DNA of 64,000 nt from Corynespora cassiicola (GCA_022059125.1 JAEUWY010000021.1:124001-188000), one strand, 5' to 3'. Positions 32,813 to 44,442 are shown, counted from the first letter of the stretch. The notes: generated by a model from the letters alone, not told the origin. Numbers and translations: made by a program.

Positions 32813-34210
32813 ATGGCCGACGCCGCTACCGAGCCCATCCCCGCGGCCGACGCCGTCGCGGAGCTCCCCAAGACCCAGGAGAAGCTCGACGAGCTCACCA
32901 AGGCTGCTGCGCTGCAGTACTCGCTCAAGAACTTTTCTGCCGCCGCCGACCACTATGCCGATGCTGTCGAAATCCAGGCCGAGCTCAATGGCGAGATGGC
33001 CCCCGAGAACGCCGAGCTGCTGTTCTACTATGGCCGCGCCTTGTACAAGGTGGCCATTGCGAAGAGCGATGTGCTAGGCAGCAAAGTCGCCACCGAGGAA
33101 AAGAAGAAGCCCAAGGCGGAGAAGGCTGCAAAGAAGGACCCAGGAGAGGGCTCGAGCGCAGCCAACGGCAAGGAGGAGAAGCAAGAGTCGGCCGCGTCAA
33201 AGCCCTACTTTCAGCTCACTGGCGACGAGAACTGGGATGACTCGGACGGTGAAGAAGAAGAGGAAGAGGGCGAGGGCCAGGAAGAGGAGAACGACGACTT
33301 TGGCAATGCATACGAGGTCTTTGAGATGGCGCGCGTCCTGTACACCAAGCAGCTGGAGGCGCTCGATGCAGGCGATGCCGAGGGCAAAGGCAAGGGCAAG
33401 GCCGATCTGACTCCAGAGGCGCGTGCTCTTAAGGAAAAGGTTGCAGACTGCCACGGCTTCCTCACCGAGATTTCTCTCGAGAATGAACGTTTCCACGACG
33501 CCGTGTCAGATGCGCGCGCGTCGCTTGCGCTGCAAGAAGAGCTGCGACCGTTTGAGCACGAAAATGTAACCGAAGGCCATTACTCTCTGTCACTTGCCCT
33601 CGAATTTGCCTCGGTGCGTAAGCAACAGACTGGAGAGGCGGAGCAGGACCAGGAGCAAGAGCAGACGGGAGAGGATACGATCGATTATGAGCTCCGCAAA
33701 GAGGCAGCGAAGCACACCGATCTCGCCATCCAGAGTCTTGAGGCGCGACTGAAGAAGGAGGAGGCTGCGTTGTCGTCGGATACTTTGACGACCGAGCAAA
33801 AGAAGGAAAAGGCCTCAATCATCAAGGACAAGAAGGACATGCTGGTGGATTTGAGGGCTAGGGTAAGCATCTTCGAATATGACCTTTGAGCAGCATCTGA
33901 CTTTTTTCAGTTGGCCGACTTACAAACCGACCCGGCAAAGGAATCTTTTGACAGCATTGATCCATCCGTCTTCCAGGGTGTCCTAGGCGGTTTACTCGGT
34001 ACGGATTCAGCCACGCAAAAGGCCAAGCTGGCCGAGGTCACTAGCTCGGCGCAAGACATCTCAGGCCTTGTCAAAGTGAAGAGGAAGGAGAAGAAACCCG
34101 CGCCTGCGCCTGCCGTCGCTGCATCATCCTCTGCCGACACTGGCAGCAAGCGGAAACTCGAAGTCGACGACACACAAGACGGAAAGCGGGCCAAGACTGA
34201 AGAGCCCTGA
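32813..34210 (+). CDS. NASP/Hif1/Sim3-type histone chaperone
   Basis: Two exons (32813-33862, 33911-34210) give 449 residues. TPR-like helices at the N terminus (AAALQYSLKNFSAAADHYADAVEI) include the family's YGRALYKVA. A long acidic insert (DDSDGEEEEEEGEGQEEENDD) then sits inside a TPR, as in all NASP-family proteins. The SHNi-TPR part follows (ERFHDAVSDARASLALQEEL, HYSLSLALEFA). The C terminus has a basic KRKEKK and KRKLEVDD...KRAKTEE, a likely nuclear signal. The family binds H3-H4 and hands them on for deposition, with the CENP-A form in Sim3. Which histone form is carried cannot be told here. Confidence 0.9.
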
Positions 34211-35209
34211 TTTCCTCCTGTGCTGTTTTCTTTGCCATATTTTCCTCGGAACTCCTTTCCGGCTCACGTTGCATTGTCAGGATACCCTTTTGGGTTTGGG
34301 TGGTGTTTTGGAACAGCTTAAAATTGGCATGGCGTTTCCGCCAGTTGCCATAGGCATTAGTAGTCAATCGACGATGTTATGATCACAGTCATGGAATAGT
34401 CCCCATCGAGCTTTTGATAAATCGGCATGTTTAAAATCCCACCGGGCTATTTATTTCCTTGGCACGCTGTTCAATCTGTAGATGATAGTGCTGAACAGCT
34501 GGGCAATATATTGTAGCATCTCGAATCCAACCGAGTTTGATTTCAGGTCAAGATCAACATATGTTAGCATACCGCATATAGCTCGAGTTGACTGGGCATC
34601 GAATCGCTACAGCCTGTACCGACCCACTACAATTACCTAGTCTCAATATCCCATCTTGGAAGGCCTCACAAAAACAAACTTGTCTTGGATTCTGACGTAT
34701 ATTGTTCTAGATAAATGAGTGTAGTCCCAGGTATCAGATCGGCAGTTGGGTAATTGGATATACCCGCACCGCCGCACGGCTCCGGCACAGTTCACATTAG
34801 TCGTCGGCTGTTGTACATGGGGTGATTAACCACCGCGCAGAATTCCCGGTACATGATCGCCGCACACAATCTTCCGCTGATTATTCCAAGCCTCTTCCAT
34901 GCGAAACTCGGCGCTTGGTCGCACTACCTGCGTTCCACGTGGTAGTTAGTACGGGTGGGGTGAGGCTTGGGAAGAGCTTGGAGGTTGTTTGTAGATTGGG
35001 CAGAGGGCAATACTCAAGAGGAATAGATGGCTGTGACTGTGGAGTCGCCCTTCTTGTCATGATACTGTGGTATTGGCAGTATGTACCGCTTTGCATGGCA
35101 TACGGGGATTCTCTCGGTAACATCAAGAACTCTTGAAGAGGTATTTAGGAGCGCACTTTCCGCCTGGAGTGTCTGCACACAAACAATTATATCCAATCCA
35201 ACAGCCAAA
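34211..35209. other. Intergenic, 1 kb
   Basis: No gene seen. A G+C-rich patch near 34765-34795 carries several CCG/CGG triplets, which could be zinc-cluster sites for the DUF1996 gene. That is only a suggestion. Confidence 0.4.
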
Positions 35210-36688
35210 ATGAGGTGGGTATCTCTCGCTGCGCTCGTTGCGCCTTCCCAGGCTGCTCTGCGCTTTGGATGTTCCACTGTCTCCGTTCAACGTTTGGATC
35301 CCCTCGTCGAGCCTGGAAAGATTCCGTCAGCTCATGTGCATCAAATTGTCGGTGGTGATGCATTCAATGCAACCATGGAAGGCGACATTGGTGAGCAGGC
35401 TAGTTGCACGACGTGTACCTTCTCCGAGGACTTTAGCAACTATTGGACCGGTAGATCTTCAGCTCTCGTATGGCATGAATCTTGTTAACAGTCTTAGCGG
35501 CTCTATATTTCCGACACCAGAATGGAAGCTACAAACGCGTACCCATTTACCCCAATGCGTTCCTTGACGATGGAAAGACGCAGGTCAAAGGGGGCATGAC
35601 GATAGTAACACCGCCCCGTATATCCCACGAACGCGGACACTGACCCACGATGACAGTACTACACACAACACGATTTCTTCAACAACAACCTACAACAAAA
35701 GATCACCGCATTCCCAGTGGTAAGACACCCTTCTCTGACCCCCACGTCCTCGCCCTTGCCACGCGACGCTTGACAAACCAAATGCCAGGGCTTCCGCATG
35801 ACCGTCGGCGACCCAACCACCACCGACGCCGCCACCGCGCAGAGCAACGTCGGCCTCCGCCACGTCTGCCTCCAAGACGTAATGACACGCTTCCCCGAGA
35901 CCGCAGAATTGCCTCCCCGCCCCTGCCCCGGCGGTATCATGGCTGTGCACCACTTCCCCGCGTACGTCTCCCCTTTCCCCTCCCCCACGTCCAACCCCAC
36001 CCTTCCCCGCTCCTGACCCCATACACATGCGTACGTTCTCCAAGTTGACCGATTCCAAGCTGCTGGGACGGCAAGAACCTCGACTCGCCCAACCACCAGG
36101 ACCACATGTTCAACACGGGCAAACCCGCGTTCCAGCCTGCGGACCCGTGTCCCGCAAGCCATCCCGTGCGTGTGCCGCAGGTCGCTTACGAGACCATGTA
36201 TGACACGAGTGAGTTTGATGGCATGTGGCCGGATGACGGGAGCCAGCCGTTTGTGTGGAGTTATGACGATGAAAAGGGGTTTGGGACGCATGCAGATTAT
36301 GTACGTGTCGCTTTCTTATTTCTGCTCATTCTGCGGGTTTCGGGCGGTTTGCGAGCTCTGCGGGTGGTGGAGGACGGTTTGTACAAGGATTTTGTAAAGC
36401 TAACCGGAGTTATATAGCTGTTTGGCTGGAAAGGAGATTCGCTCCAACGTGCTATGGATACGAATTGTTTCTTCCAGGGATGTGGGAGAGATCAGGGTGG
36501 GGTGCTTGAGGTACAGAGTGTGGAACAGCAGAACCAGTGTCAGGTAAGAAGCGCGGTTGATGAACCGGTCGATGGGTGTAAGTTTATTCCTTTCCTATCC
36601 AATAGTTCAGCTTTGGGCTTTTTCGTCGTGGTGCTGATAATGACTAGGGGTTGATGCGCTTCCAGGTAAGGAGGCAAGGCCATTGTAG
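35210..36688 (+). CDS. Secreted DUF1996 protein, about seven exons
   Basis: The ATG at 35210 starts a signal peptide (MRWVSLAALVAPSQA) and then LRFGCSTVSVQRLDPLVEPG, followed by HVHQIVGGDAFNATM, the classic opening of DUF1996. Splicing through short GT-AG introns gives further hallmarks in order: YFRHQNGSYKRVPIYPN, GFRMTVGDP, CWDGKNLDSPNHQDHM, WSYDDEKGFGTHADY, LFGWKGDSLQRAMD and VDGWVDALPG. The stop is TAG at 36686-36688. The domain is very common in secreted proteins of ascomycetes and basidiomycetes. It has conserved His and Asp residues that suggest metal or sugar binding, but no proven activity. There is no WSC domain after it. Exon borders are fixed by keeping the frame. Confidence 0.85.
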
Positions 36689-37281
36689 GTGCAATAATCG
36701 GCAGGAACAGTGACGATGGAATTTCTACCGTCATATGGTATCGAGTTTGGTAGTAGATGGCAACACATATTCTCTCATTTAAACGTCAGCAATACGATTG
36801 GGATTCGTAATTTGGAGTGTTAGTGTCATCTTGTGGCATTCAGTCCCATGTCATTGGGATTTATGGCTAATACTATGTCTATACGTGCTGAATATCATCG
36901 ATTCCCTCTACTTGATAGTATAGTTTTATCATTTTGCAAATGAATGAGAATGGTATAAATCGAACTGTGTCTTGCAGAATTGAAGATAACTTTTTGAGCC
37001 AGAGTGCTTCATCGTTCCATTTTGAAGGGATAAGAGCCACGTTACCTGAGGCTAGATATTCACCCATAAAAGTGCAAGCATTAAGAGAGCTATACTTCCA
37101 TCAGACTTTATTTTGGCTGCCGTGTGTCACGAGTGGCAAGTTCCACGCGATCTGCTTACTAAGCTGGTTGCTCACATACCTCGGATGAGCGAGACTGGCA
37201 CACACCACATTCGTGGCAGGATATCCACGCTGATCAGCATGTATCGACGGATTGGCAAACGCCGATCTAAAGTATAAAAAA
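36689..37281. other. Intergenic, upstream of the second zinc-cluster gene
   Basis: 593 bases, nothing recognised except TATAAAAA at 37273-37280. This lies directly before the first ATG of the next gene and therefore favours the second ATG. Confidence 0.45.
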
Positions 37282-39413
37282 TGAGCTTCGAATCGATGAA
37301 GCGCACCCTCCCGAGGACTAATTATCCACGACGCAGAGCTGTCACCGCATGCGAAGTCTGTCGCGAGAGAAAGAAACGATGGTCAGTCGAACAGATCGGG
37401 TTCTGTGCAAGAAACTCCGCTTAATGACTTTTCGCATGCAGTGACAACTCTCGTCCATCATGCTCTTTTTGCCAAAGCATTGGCGTCCGTTGCGAATATC
37501 GCGGCCGCGATGAAGCGTCCTTTGACCCATCCAGCTTGGCCATTCTAGATCGCCTATCAGTCTTGGAGTCGTTGATGCGCCAGCACAACTGCGCTTCAAT
37601 TCCGGCTGCTATACCCACTCAGTCTCAGCAGAGTTCATCAGGGGTGACACCATGCTCGGAAATCGAGCATGCTCGCCTACGAGATTCGCAGACGTCCCCA
37701 GCTGCAAATCTCTGGATGTTGCACACAGGCGCAGAATCTAGAGTACGAACCGACACAGTCCTACATTGGCCCATATTTGAGAAAACCTTGTCAAGTTTGC
37801 GTCGGTACTCCTTTCTTACTTTTAAGAAGGAGGAAGACTATACGTATCTGCCAGACATGTTCCAAACCACGCCTCAACTAAGCTCTGTTACCCCCATGAG
37901 CATATCTGCCGATCCAGTCGAGATAGAACGACTAATCAATCGGTTCTTCGCTTTGGTTCATGTCAAAAATCCAATCTTGGACCGACAGATTGTGAAGCAA
38001 TACTATCAGGAGTATTGCGAGAACGGACCAGCATTCAACTTGCGTTCGTGTCTGATTCTGCTCGTCTGCGCACTTGCTTGCGCATCGCCAGAATTCCACC
38101 CCAGCGCCCCATTGGGGCCAAAACATGGCCACTCACGATCACGACCGTTGGGAGGCGAAAATCTCGACATGGCGCAAAGCTACTTTGCGGAGGCTGAGAG
38201 GCGTCTCGGCGCAGCAATGACACAGCACAACTCACTGGCTGTACAGTGTATGTTTTTGGCCGGGTAAGATTATCAAGAATCATTCCATGAGTCTATACAG
38301 GGCGAAAAGCGCGACTAAAAAAATCCAGGATTTACCACATGGCCACAGTGAACCCCGTTGCTGGACATGCCATGTTCCATAATGCTGGATACATTATGCA
38401 GATGCTCGCTTCGACTGGGTAAGTCAGGGTTATCCTATATCCGGAGACTCTCCATTTACTCTGTGTAGTCAAAATACTCTAGAAGAGTCCTCGCAGGTTG
38501 GATCCAGCTTGTACTGGGCCTGCTTCAAGTCTGAGAGGTATGAATCACCCCAAAATAGAGAAGAGCTGTATTTGTTATCCCGATCTCACCGATTCCTCTT
38601 AGAGAACTGTTCGCCGAAATGCCTATCGCAATCCCCGCCCTCGGCCGTCCAAGCCAAGCTAGCAGCTATCCGCTTCCTCCCCAAGACCGCTTCATGACCT
38701 GGCCCAACAGCCCACAAATCTGGGCCCAGGCCGAAGAAGACAGCTGGTACTTTTTTCTCTCCGAGATCGCAATGCGCCGCATTGTCGACGAAGTCGCCGA
38801 GCTCGTTTCAAACTGTCTCACTAACCTCTTTACGAACCCTTCGCCAACCTCCGTGGTAACCATACTCGACGAATACGCCCCCATAGCCGCCGAATTTGAG
38901 CGCCAAGCTCTAGCCTGGCGCGATCATTTGCCGTCCTGTCTGCAGTTCCCCGATGTCCCCGCACCAGCGCCTTCAGAGTGGACGTTAGTCACACGCCAGC
39001 CGTACTATCGTACGATGGAGCTCATGCACCGCCCTTTCACCTATGCCTGTGTGCACAACCTCGCTTCAAGCCCGGTTGTCCTCAGTCTGGCAGAAAAGGG
39101 GCTTCTACATGCGCAGCAATATTTGAAGGCATGCCATCCAACGCATGCGCATCATGGGCGAGCTATCCAACTGCGCAACGAACTGCGGATGGTGGCAATG
39201 CTCTTTGCGGCCTCGGGCTGTGGTGTGAACATGCCTAGGGGATGGTATGAGGATGTCAAAGCTGTGGTGAGATCCCTTTTGTACTGGGAAGAGGCCGCAC
39301 CGTTTGTAAGGTCGTATCTCGATGTTGTGATGGCGTTGGATGAGTATTTCAAGGGGGCGGGTGGGGAGTGCACCGGGGATTTGCGGCGAGAGATGGAGAT
39401 GGGGACTTCGTGA
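37282..39413 (+). CDS. Zn2Cys6 fungal transcription factor (sugar cluster)
   Basis: Five exons give about 630 residues. The zinc cluster has Cys24, 27, 34, 41, 44 and 51 (Cx2Cx6Cx6Cx2Cx6C, CEVCRERKKRC...). An intron (donor GTCAGT) splits the third Cys codon. TATAAAAA immediately before the ATG at 37282 makes the second ATG at 37297 (MKRTLPRTNYP) a good alternative. After a short coiled coil (LDRLSVLESLMRQ) comes the fungal-specific transcription factor domain: FFALVHVKNPILDR, LILLVCALACASPEF, AEAERRLGAAM, QCMFLAG and SLYWACFKSER. The gene converges on the beta-glucosidase, 97 bases from stop to stop, and the sugar transporter follows. It is a plausible regulator of both. Confidence 0.85.
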
Positions 39414-39509
39414 GTATCTGGCGTTTTATCTTTCGCGGTGGTATATTTCATCTGTCTAAGGTTTCTATCTGTCGTTTATATCCAGTTTCCTGTCTTTATC
39501 CTGGCGCAA

Positions 39510-42029
39510 TTACAACCCCGTCCAGGAAATGTGCTCGGGCACGTCAAACTCGGCACTTGCCACTATGTTATCCGCAGCAAAACCAACAAGAACTTCATGC
39601 CTACCCCCCTCAGCAAACCACGAGTCGGCATTGTATATGCTGACAGCGTACTTGTCCAGCGACACTCTGACCTGCGTCTCAGCACCGGCCTCGAGATCAG
39701 GCTTCTCAAATGCCTTGAGCTCCTTGACTGGTCGGTCGTATTTGCTCTCATCCACCCTCGCCACATAGAATTGCACAACCACCTTGCCCTTGCAAGTTCC
39801 AGTGTTCTTGACCCCTACACACACCTCAAGGCTCTTTTTATTGGTCACAGACCCGGACACGGTGAGGTTCGACAGCGCAAACGTGGTGTACGAGAGCCCA
39901 AAACCGAAACTGTACAAAGGTTCAACCTTCTTCTTCTCGTAGTGGCGATATCCGACGTAAATGCTCTCCTCATACCGCACCACGTCATTTTCACCTGGCC
40001 AGTTTCCATGCGCTGGATTATCCTCTATGCGTCTAGGCCACGACACCGGCAGACGTCCAGAGGGATTGCGCTCCCCAGTGAGGATTCGCGCTATCGCCGT
40101 CCCACTCTCCTGACCCGGGAAGAAAACTTGCACCAAACCCGCGACCTTGTCTGCGAACGGGGTCAGCGTAACCGGAGACCCAGACGTGTTGACGACAATG
40201 GTATTGGGGTTCGCAGCCAGCACCGCATCCACCAACTCATACTCTTTAGGCTGCAGATCCATGGTCGTGCGATCGTACCCTTCGGACTCGAACTCTAGAG
40301 TCGTTCCCGTGAACACGATGGCGACGTCAGAGCGGCTGGCAGTAGTCGCCGCATCGCGGATCCGCTGCTGCACGTCGACGTACTCCATGAATCCGACAGC
40401 ATGCCCCTGGACCACTTCGCCGCCAACGCTTCCCTTGATGATGTGCTGTGGCGTGGCCCACGACTCTAGCGTCACCGTGTATGTCTTCCCCGCGAGCATG
40501 TCGTGCGAGACGAGCTTTTCGAGCTTAGTTCGGAAGAAGTAGAACGCTTCGCGCTGGAGGACGGGCTCCTGCTCACGGCGGTAGATCTTTTGTCCGTTGA
40601 CGTAGAGTGTCGAGGTTCCTGTTGTTACGACGGAAAAGATGTGCGGACCCGATGTTGTGGGCGTGATGTCGAAGGTCATACGCGTGCAGTAGTCCTGGCT
40701 CAGCCAGGTGGGCCATTTCTCCTTGATCATGCAGGTAGGAGATGCGACTTGCTCGTCCTTCGCGGGGTTTGTGCCCACCTCGGAGCCATGGAACCATTCG
40801 ATGCGAACAGGGAGGGGGTTCTTCTCATCCTCACTGCTACCGGTTTGCGATACGAGTTTGGAGGAGGGAAGAGGAACGGCTCCGTAGACTGGAACGCCGG
40901 GCTCGAATTTAAAGTCGACTCCAGCGGCTTGAAGGCCTTCGATAGGGGTCACGACATGGTCTACCGGCACCACGGCGCTGCCACCACCCATGATGGGAGG
41001 GATATCTGCGTGCTGGCCGATGACAGCGACTTTTGTACCGACTTTGAGAGGCAGAACATTTTCGTTCTTGAGCAGGACGATTCCTTCGGTAGCTGCTTCA
41101 GCAATGAAATCGTCACGCTCTTTGTTGTCTTCGTAGTATTCAGTCTTGTCGTCAGGATCGCTTAGACGACGCGTCTTGAGGACTAACTCGATGATTTTGT
41201 AGACACGCTTGTCGAGAGTCTCTTCGGTAACTTTACCATCCTTGATGGCCTTCGTGAGGAGTTCACCGCGGAAGTAGATGGGTGCTGGGATCTCGAGATC
41301 CAGGCCAGCGTTCATGGCCTCTACAGTCGAATAGGTGCCTACCCAGTCTGACATGACAAGGCCGTCGAAGCCCCATTCGTCGCGCAGGATGTTCTGGATC
41401 AGACGAGGCTCTTCGGAAGCATAGGTTCCGTTAACACGATTGTAACTCGTCATCCAGGCCCAGGGTTTTGAGTGCTTGAGGATCAGCTGGAAAGGCTTAA
41501 GGTAGATTTCGCGCAAAGCCCGCTCATCGACTTCGACCGACACAAATCGACGGCGGGTCTCGACCTCGTTGGCGACGTAGTGCTTGGGCGTGGCAGCGAT
41601 TCCCGTCGATTGGCATCCGTTCACATAGGCAGCGCCCATCATGCCCAGAACCAGAGGGTCCTCGCCGTACGTCTCGTGATTGCGTCCACCGAGAGGACTG
41701 CGAACAGGGCAAACAGTGGGTGCAAGGAGGACATCCGAGCTCTTCGTTTTGGCCTCATTTGCGACGCCTTTGCCGACATTGTACGCAATGTCGGTGTTGA
41801 AAGAGGCGGCTTGGTTTGAGGCGGAGGGAAAGCATGCGGCTTTTACACCAGAGACGAAGCTCTCTCCACGCGCACCATTGGGTCCATCGGTGGTCTTGAT
41901 GTGTGGGAGAATAAGGATATCATCGCGCTTGATCGCATGTGTGCGCCACCAGTCGGCTGCGCCGCAGAGAGAGACTTTCTCCTCGAGGGTCAGCTGGCTG
42001 AGGATTCGATTCACGTTGTCGGCCGTCAT
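39510..42029 (-). CDS. GH3 beta-glucosidase with PA14 domain, intracellular
   Basis: A single exon of 839 residues from the ATG at 42029 (MTADNVNRILSQLTLEEKV). Upstream codons give a Cys-rich, unrelated extension. There is no signal peptide. The GH3 N-domain shows TDGPNGARGE, PTVCPVRSPLGGRNHETYGEDP and the nucleophile Asp228 in GLVMSDW. A PA14 domain is inserted at about 400-550, as in the Kluyveromyces-type enzymes, and a fibronectin-III-like domain ends the protein (YSFGFGLSYTTF onward). It hydrolyses beta-glucosides such as cellobiose inside the cell, which requires uptake of the disaccharide. Its divergent neighbour is a sugar transporter. Confidence 0.93.
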   Translation of the reverse strand: MTADNVNRILSQLTLEEKVSLCGAADWWRTHAIKRDDILILPHIKTTDGPNGARGESFVSGVKAACFPSASNQAASFNTDIAYNVGKGVANEAKTKSSDVLLAPTVCPVRSPLGGRNHETYGEDPLVLGMMGAAYVNGCQSTGIAATPKHYVANEVETRRRFVSVEVDERALREIYLKPFQLILKHSKPWAWMTSYNRVNGTYASEEPRLIQNILRDEWGFDGLVMSDWVGTYSTVEAMNAGLDLEIPAPIYFRGELLTKAIKDGKVTEETLDKRVYKIIELVLKTRRLSDPDDKTEYYEDNKERDDFIAEAATEGIVLLKNENVLPLKVGTKVAVIGQHADIPPIMGGGSAVVPVDHVVTPIEGLQAAGVDFKFEPGVPVYGAVPLPSSKLVSQTGSSEDEKNPLPVRIEWFHGSEVGTNPAKDEQVASPTCMIKEKWPTWLSQDYCTRMTFDITPTTSGPHIFSVVTTGTSTLYVNGQKIYRREQEPVLQREAFYFFRTKLEKLVSHDMLAGKTYTVTLESWATPQHIIKGSVGGEVVQGHAVGFMEYVDVQQRIRDAATTASRSDVAIVFTGTTLEFESEGYDRTTMDLQPKEYELVDAVLAANPNTIVVNTSGSPVTLTPFADKVAGLVQVFFPGQESGTAIARILTGERNPSGRLPVSWPRRIEDNPAHGNWPGENDVVRYEESIYVGYRHYEKKKVEPLYSFGFGLSYTTFALSNLTVSGSVTNKKSLEVCVGVKNTGTCKGKVVVQFYVARVDESKYDRPVKELKAFEKPDLEAGAETQVRVSLDKYAVSIYNADSWFAEGGRHEVLVGFAADNIVASAEFDVPEHISWTGL

Positions 42030-42730
42030 GATGCTGTGGCTTGCTGGGCTACTGGTCCGATATGTACAGAATCGCCTGATATATACCCATCCTCGGCAAC
42101 AATACCGCGGCCATGGCGGTAAATGCTGTTCCCTCCGAGGCGGGGAGTAGCGGCAATGAGTGCAGGTGGAGCGGTGTTGTAGGAATGAAGCTATTCGGGG
42201 GGGTTTGTATCCCCTCCGACACACACTACACCATGTCCCCAGCACCATCGGACCAATGCGAGGCCATGATTCTGACAGGCAGCGGGGAGTGTCGGTGTCC
42301 ACATTTCTTCTTTGGGTCTAGACTCAATTCCTGTCGTCTGATCCAATCAAAGACGGTGCCAAGTCGACCGGCTTTTGTGTCGCGGTCGTAATACCGCCGC
42401 CCCCAGCTTTTCGTGGCGCCGCGTCCTGTTCCCGATTCTACTGTCCATGCGTCTTGAATCTAGCAGATTTGAAAACCGCTGGGGCCCCGCGGGGAAATCT
42501 TATCGGATGTCTTCTACCGGGCTCGGGAACCCCGTCAACCGTCTGCGTTACTTGCAGACTCAGAGCGTAGCTTAGCATGGTAGGCTAGGGTTCCTCGATG
42601 CGAGCCTACGGGGGAAGGGATTGGTATAATAACCCTGTCTATCTTTGGGTGGAGTGTGTTTTCTTCGTGCATCTCCTTTCATCGCTCATAATCTTTCTTT
42701 TTGAGCGTGGTATTCGAGCGACAAGCTGCC
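42030..42730. promoter_or_regulatory. Divergent promoter, beta-glucosidase and sugar transporter
   Basis: 701 bases between the two ATGs. An inverted repeat GTAGGCT (42580-42586) and AGCCTAC (42603-42609) lies about 120-150 bases before the transporter ATG, with TATAATAA at 42626-42633 between. CGG/CCG pairs occur around 42105 and 42480. The GGCTA-type core resembles XlnR/Xyr1 sites. Control by the neighbouring zinc-cluster protein is inferred. Confidence 0.45.
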
Positions 42731-44361
42731 ATGACCCCTGAGGACCGCAGACAAGAATATGTTCGCCTCGTTGGCCCTGAACTGGCAGAAGCCCTACCGA
42801 ACGATGGCAAACGTTGGTGGACAAAGTCCAACCTCCTCCATCTCAATGCCGTCCTGGGTATCTGCTGCGTCTCCGCCGCCACTTTGGGCTACGATGGTGT
42901 CCTCATGAACGCCCTCCAGATCAGTCCCACGTGGAAGAACTATTACGATCATCCTTCTCCCGCTCGCCTGGGAGCCATGAACGCTATGCTTCCAGTGGGA
43001 AAAGTGGTTGGCTCATGTGGTGTAGCACCGCTGTCTAACTGGCTCGGGCGTAAGAAGACACTCATCATTGGATTTGGCTTTGCCATCGTTGGAGCAGCCC
43101 TCCAGGCTGGTTCTATCAATTACCCGTTGCTGGTAGCTTCTCGTTTGATACTCGGTATTGGATCTGCCTTCATGTCGCAACCCAGTCCCATTCTTATAGG
43201 CGAGCTGGCCTACCCAACACATCGTGGCAAGATCACCGCACTGTATCAGACCTTCTTCTTTTTCGGGGCTATTGCCGCTGCGTGGATATCTTTTGGTACG
43301 CTCAAGATGAATGGAGATTGGGCATGGCGCATCCCTACGCTACTTCAGGGGGCCCTACCTACGCTGCAGTTGCTCTGCTCATACTTTCTGCCCGAGAGCC
43401 CGCGGTCAGTGTTTTCCAATGCATTCCACTCGACTTCACTACTGACAACATAAACAGTTTCCTTGTCGCAAAGGGTAAGCCTGAGGAGGCTCGCCGACTT
43501 CTAGTCAAATTCCATGCCGCCGGCGACACCAGCTCCCCCCTCGTCGCCCTCGAGATGCTTCAGATCGAGGAAGCCATCCGCCTAGAACGGGATGCTGAGA
43601 AGAAGAACCTCATCAAGGTCTTGTCCAATCCCGCGAATCGCCGCCGTCTCGTCGTCGTCCTCATCCTCGCCATCGCAGCGCAGTGGTCCGGAAATACAGT
43701 GCTGTCATACTATCTCGGACTGGTCCTGGAAGCGATCGGTATCACGGATCCAACACAACAATCCCTTATCAATGGAGGGCTACAAATCTTCAACATGTTA
43801 GCAGCCATGTTCTGCGGTGCGATGCTGGTTGATCGTCTCGGCAGAAAGACCTTATTCCTCTGGTCGGCGGCCGGTATGTGCATATCGTACGTTGTGTGGA
43901 CGGCGCTTAATGCGCGGTTCACTGCGACAAGCTCGAAGGCGGTCGGAATGGCTGTTTTGCCTTTCCTCTTCATCTTCAATTTTCACTACGCTATTGCTCT
44001 CACTCCTCTGCTCTACGCATACCCGACAGAAATCTTCCCTTATGAGCTACGCGGGTTTGGCGTGGCGCTTACACTTTTTGGCGCTAATATAACGCTCATC
44101 ATCGGTTCAGTCGCAAATCCCGTCGCTATGAAGGCGCTCGGGTGGCGGTACTACATTTTGTTTGTAGTCATCGACGCGCTATTCTTTATAGCCGTATGGT
44201 TCTTGTTTCCCGAAACGAAGGGTAAGAGTCTGGAAGAAGTGGCCAAGGTGTTTGACAAGGATGGTGATGGAAGGTTGATTGATGCTGCAAAGGTGGAAGC
44301 AGTACTGGACGAGAAGGTGGCGCATATTGAGATCGGCGAAACGAGAACAGAGAAGATATAA
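42731..44361 (+). CDS. MFS sugar transporter
   Basis: Exons 42731-43404 and 43458-44361 give 525 residues; a GTG-led extension upstream is not needed. Twelve hydrophobic segments are present, with the sugar-porter signatures LGRKKTL between TM2 and TM3, PESPR at the end of TM6, DRLGRKTLF between TM8 and TM9, and PETKGKSLEEV after TM12. Its N terminus and loops resemble fungal lactose/cellodextrin-type permeases. It would import a mono- or disaccharide across the plasma membrane for the intracellular beta-glucosidase next door. Its TAA stop is peculiar: the first two bases are the TA target of a transposon and the third is the transposon's first base, so the natural 3' UTR now lies 15.9 kb away. 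Confidence 0.92.
44359..44360. repeat. TA target-site duplication, left copy
   Basis: The TA directly before the left inverted repeat; the right copy is 60228-60229. Both are flanked outside by A on the right (TAA), so the pre-insertion sequence was also a TAA stop for the transporter. TA duplication is the rule for the Tc1/mariner/Pogo superfamily. Confidence 0.85.
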
Positions 44362-44419
44362 CGTAAAGGATAAGCGAGTCGGACAGACAAGCGAGTCGGA
44401 CAGCCCCCCTAACAGCCCC
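44361..44419 (+). repeat. Left terminal inverted repeat
   Basis: 59 bases matching the reverse complement of 60169-60227, with the first 50 identical and one difference at position 51. It holds two direct copies of AAGCGAGTCGGACAG (44372-44386 and 44389-44403), perhaps duplicate transposase-binding sites. Confidence 0.93.
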
Positions 44420-44442
44420 AACGCGAGCCACCTACACCTATT

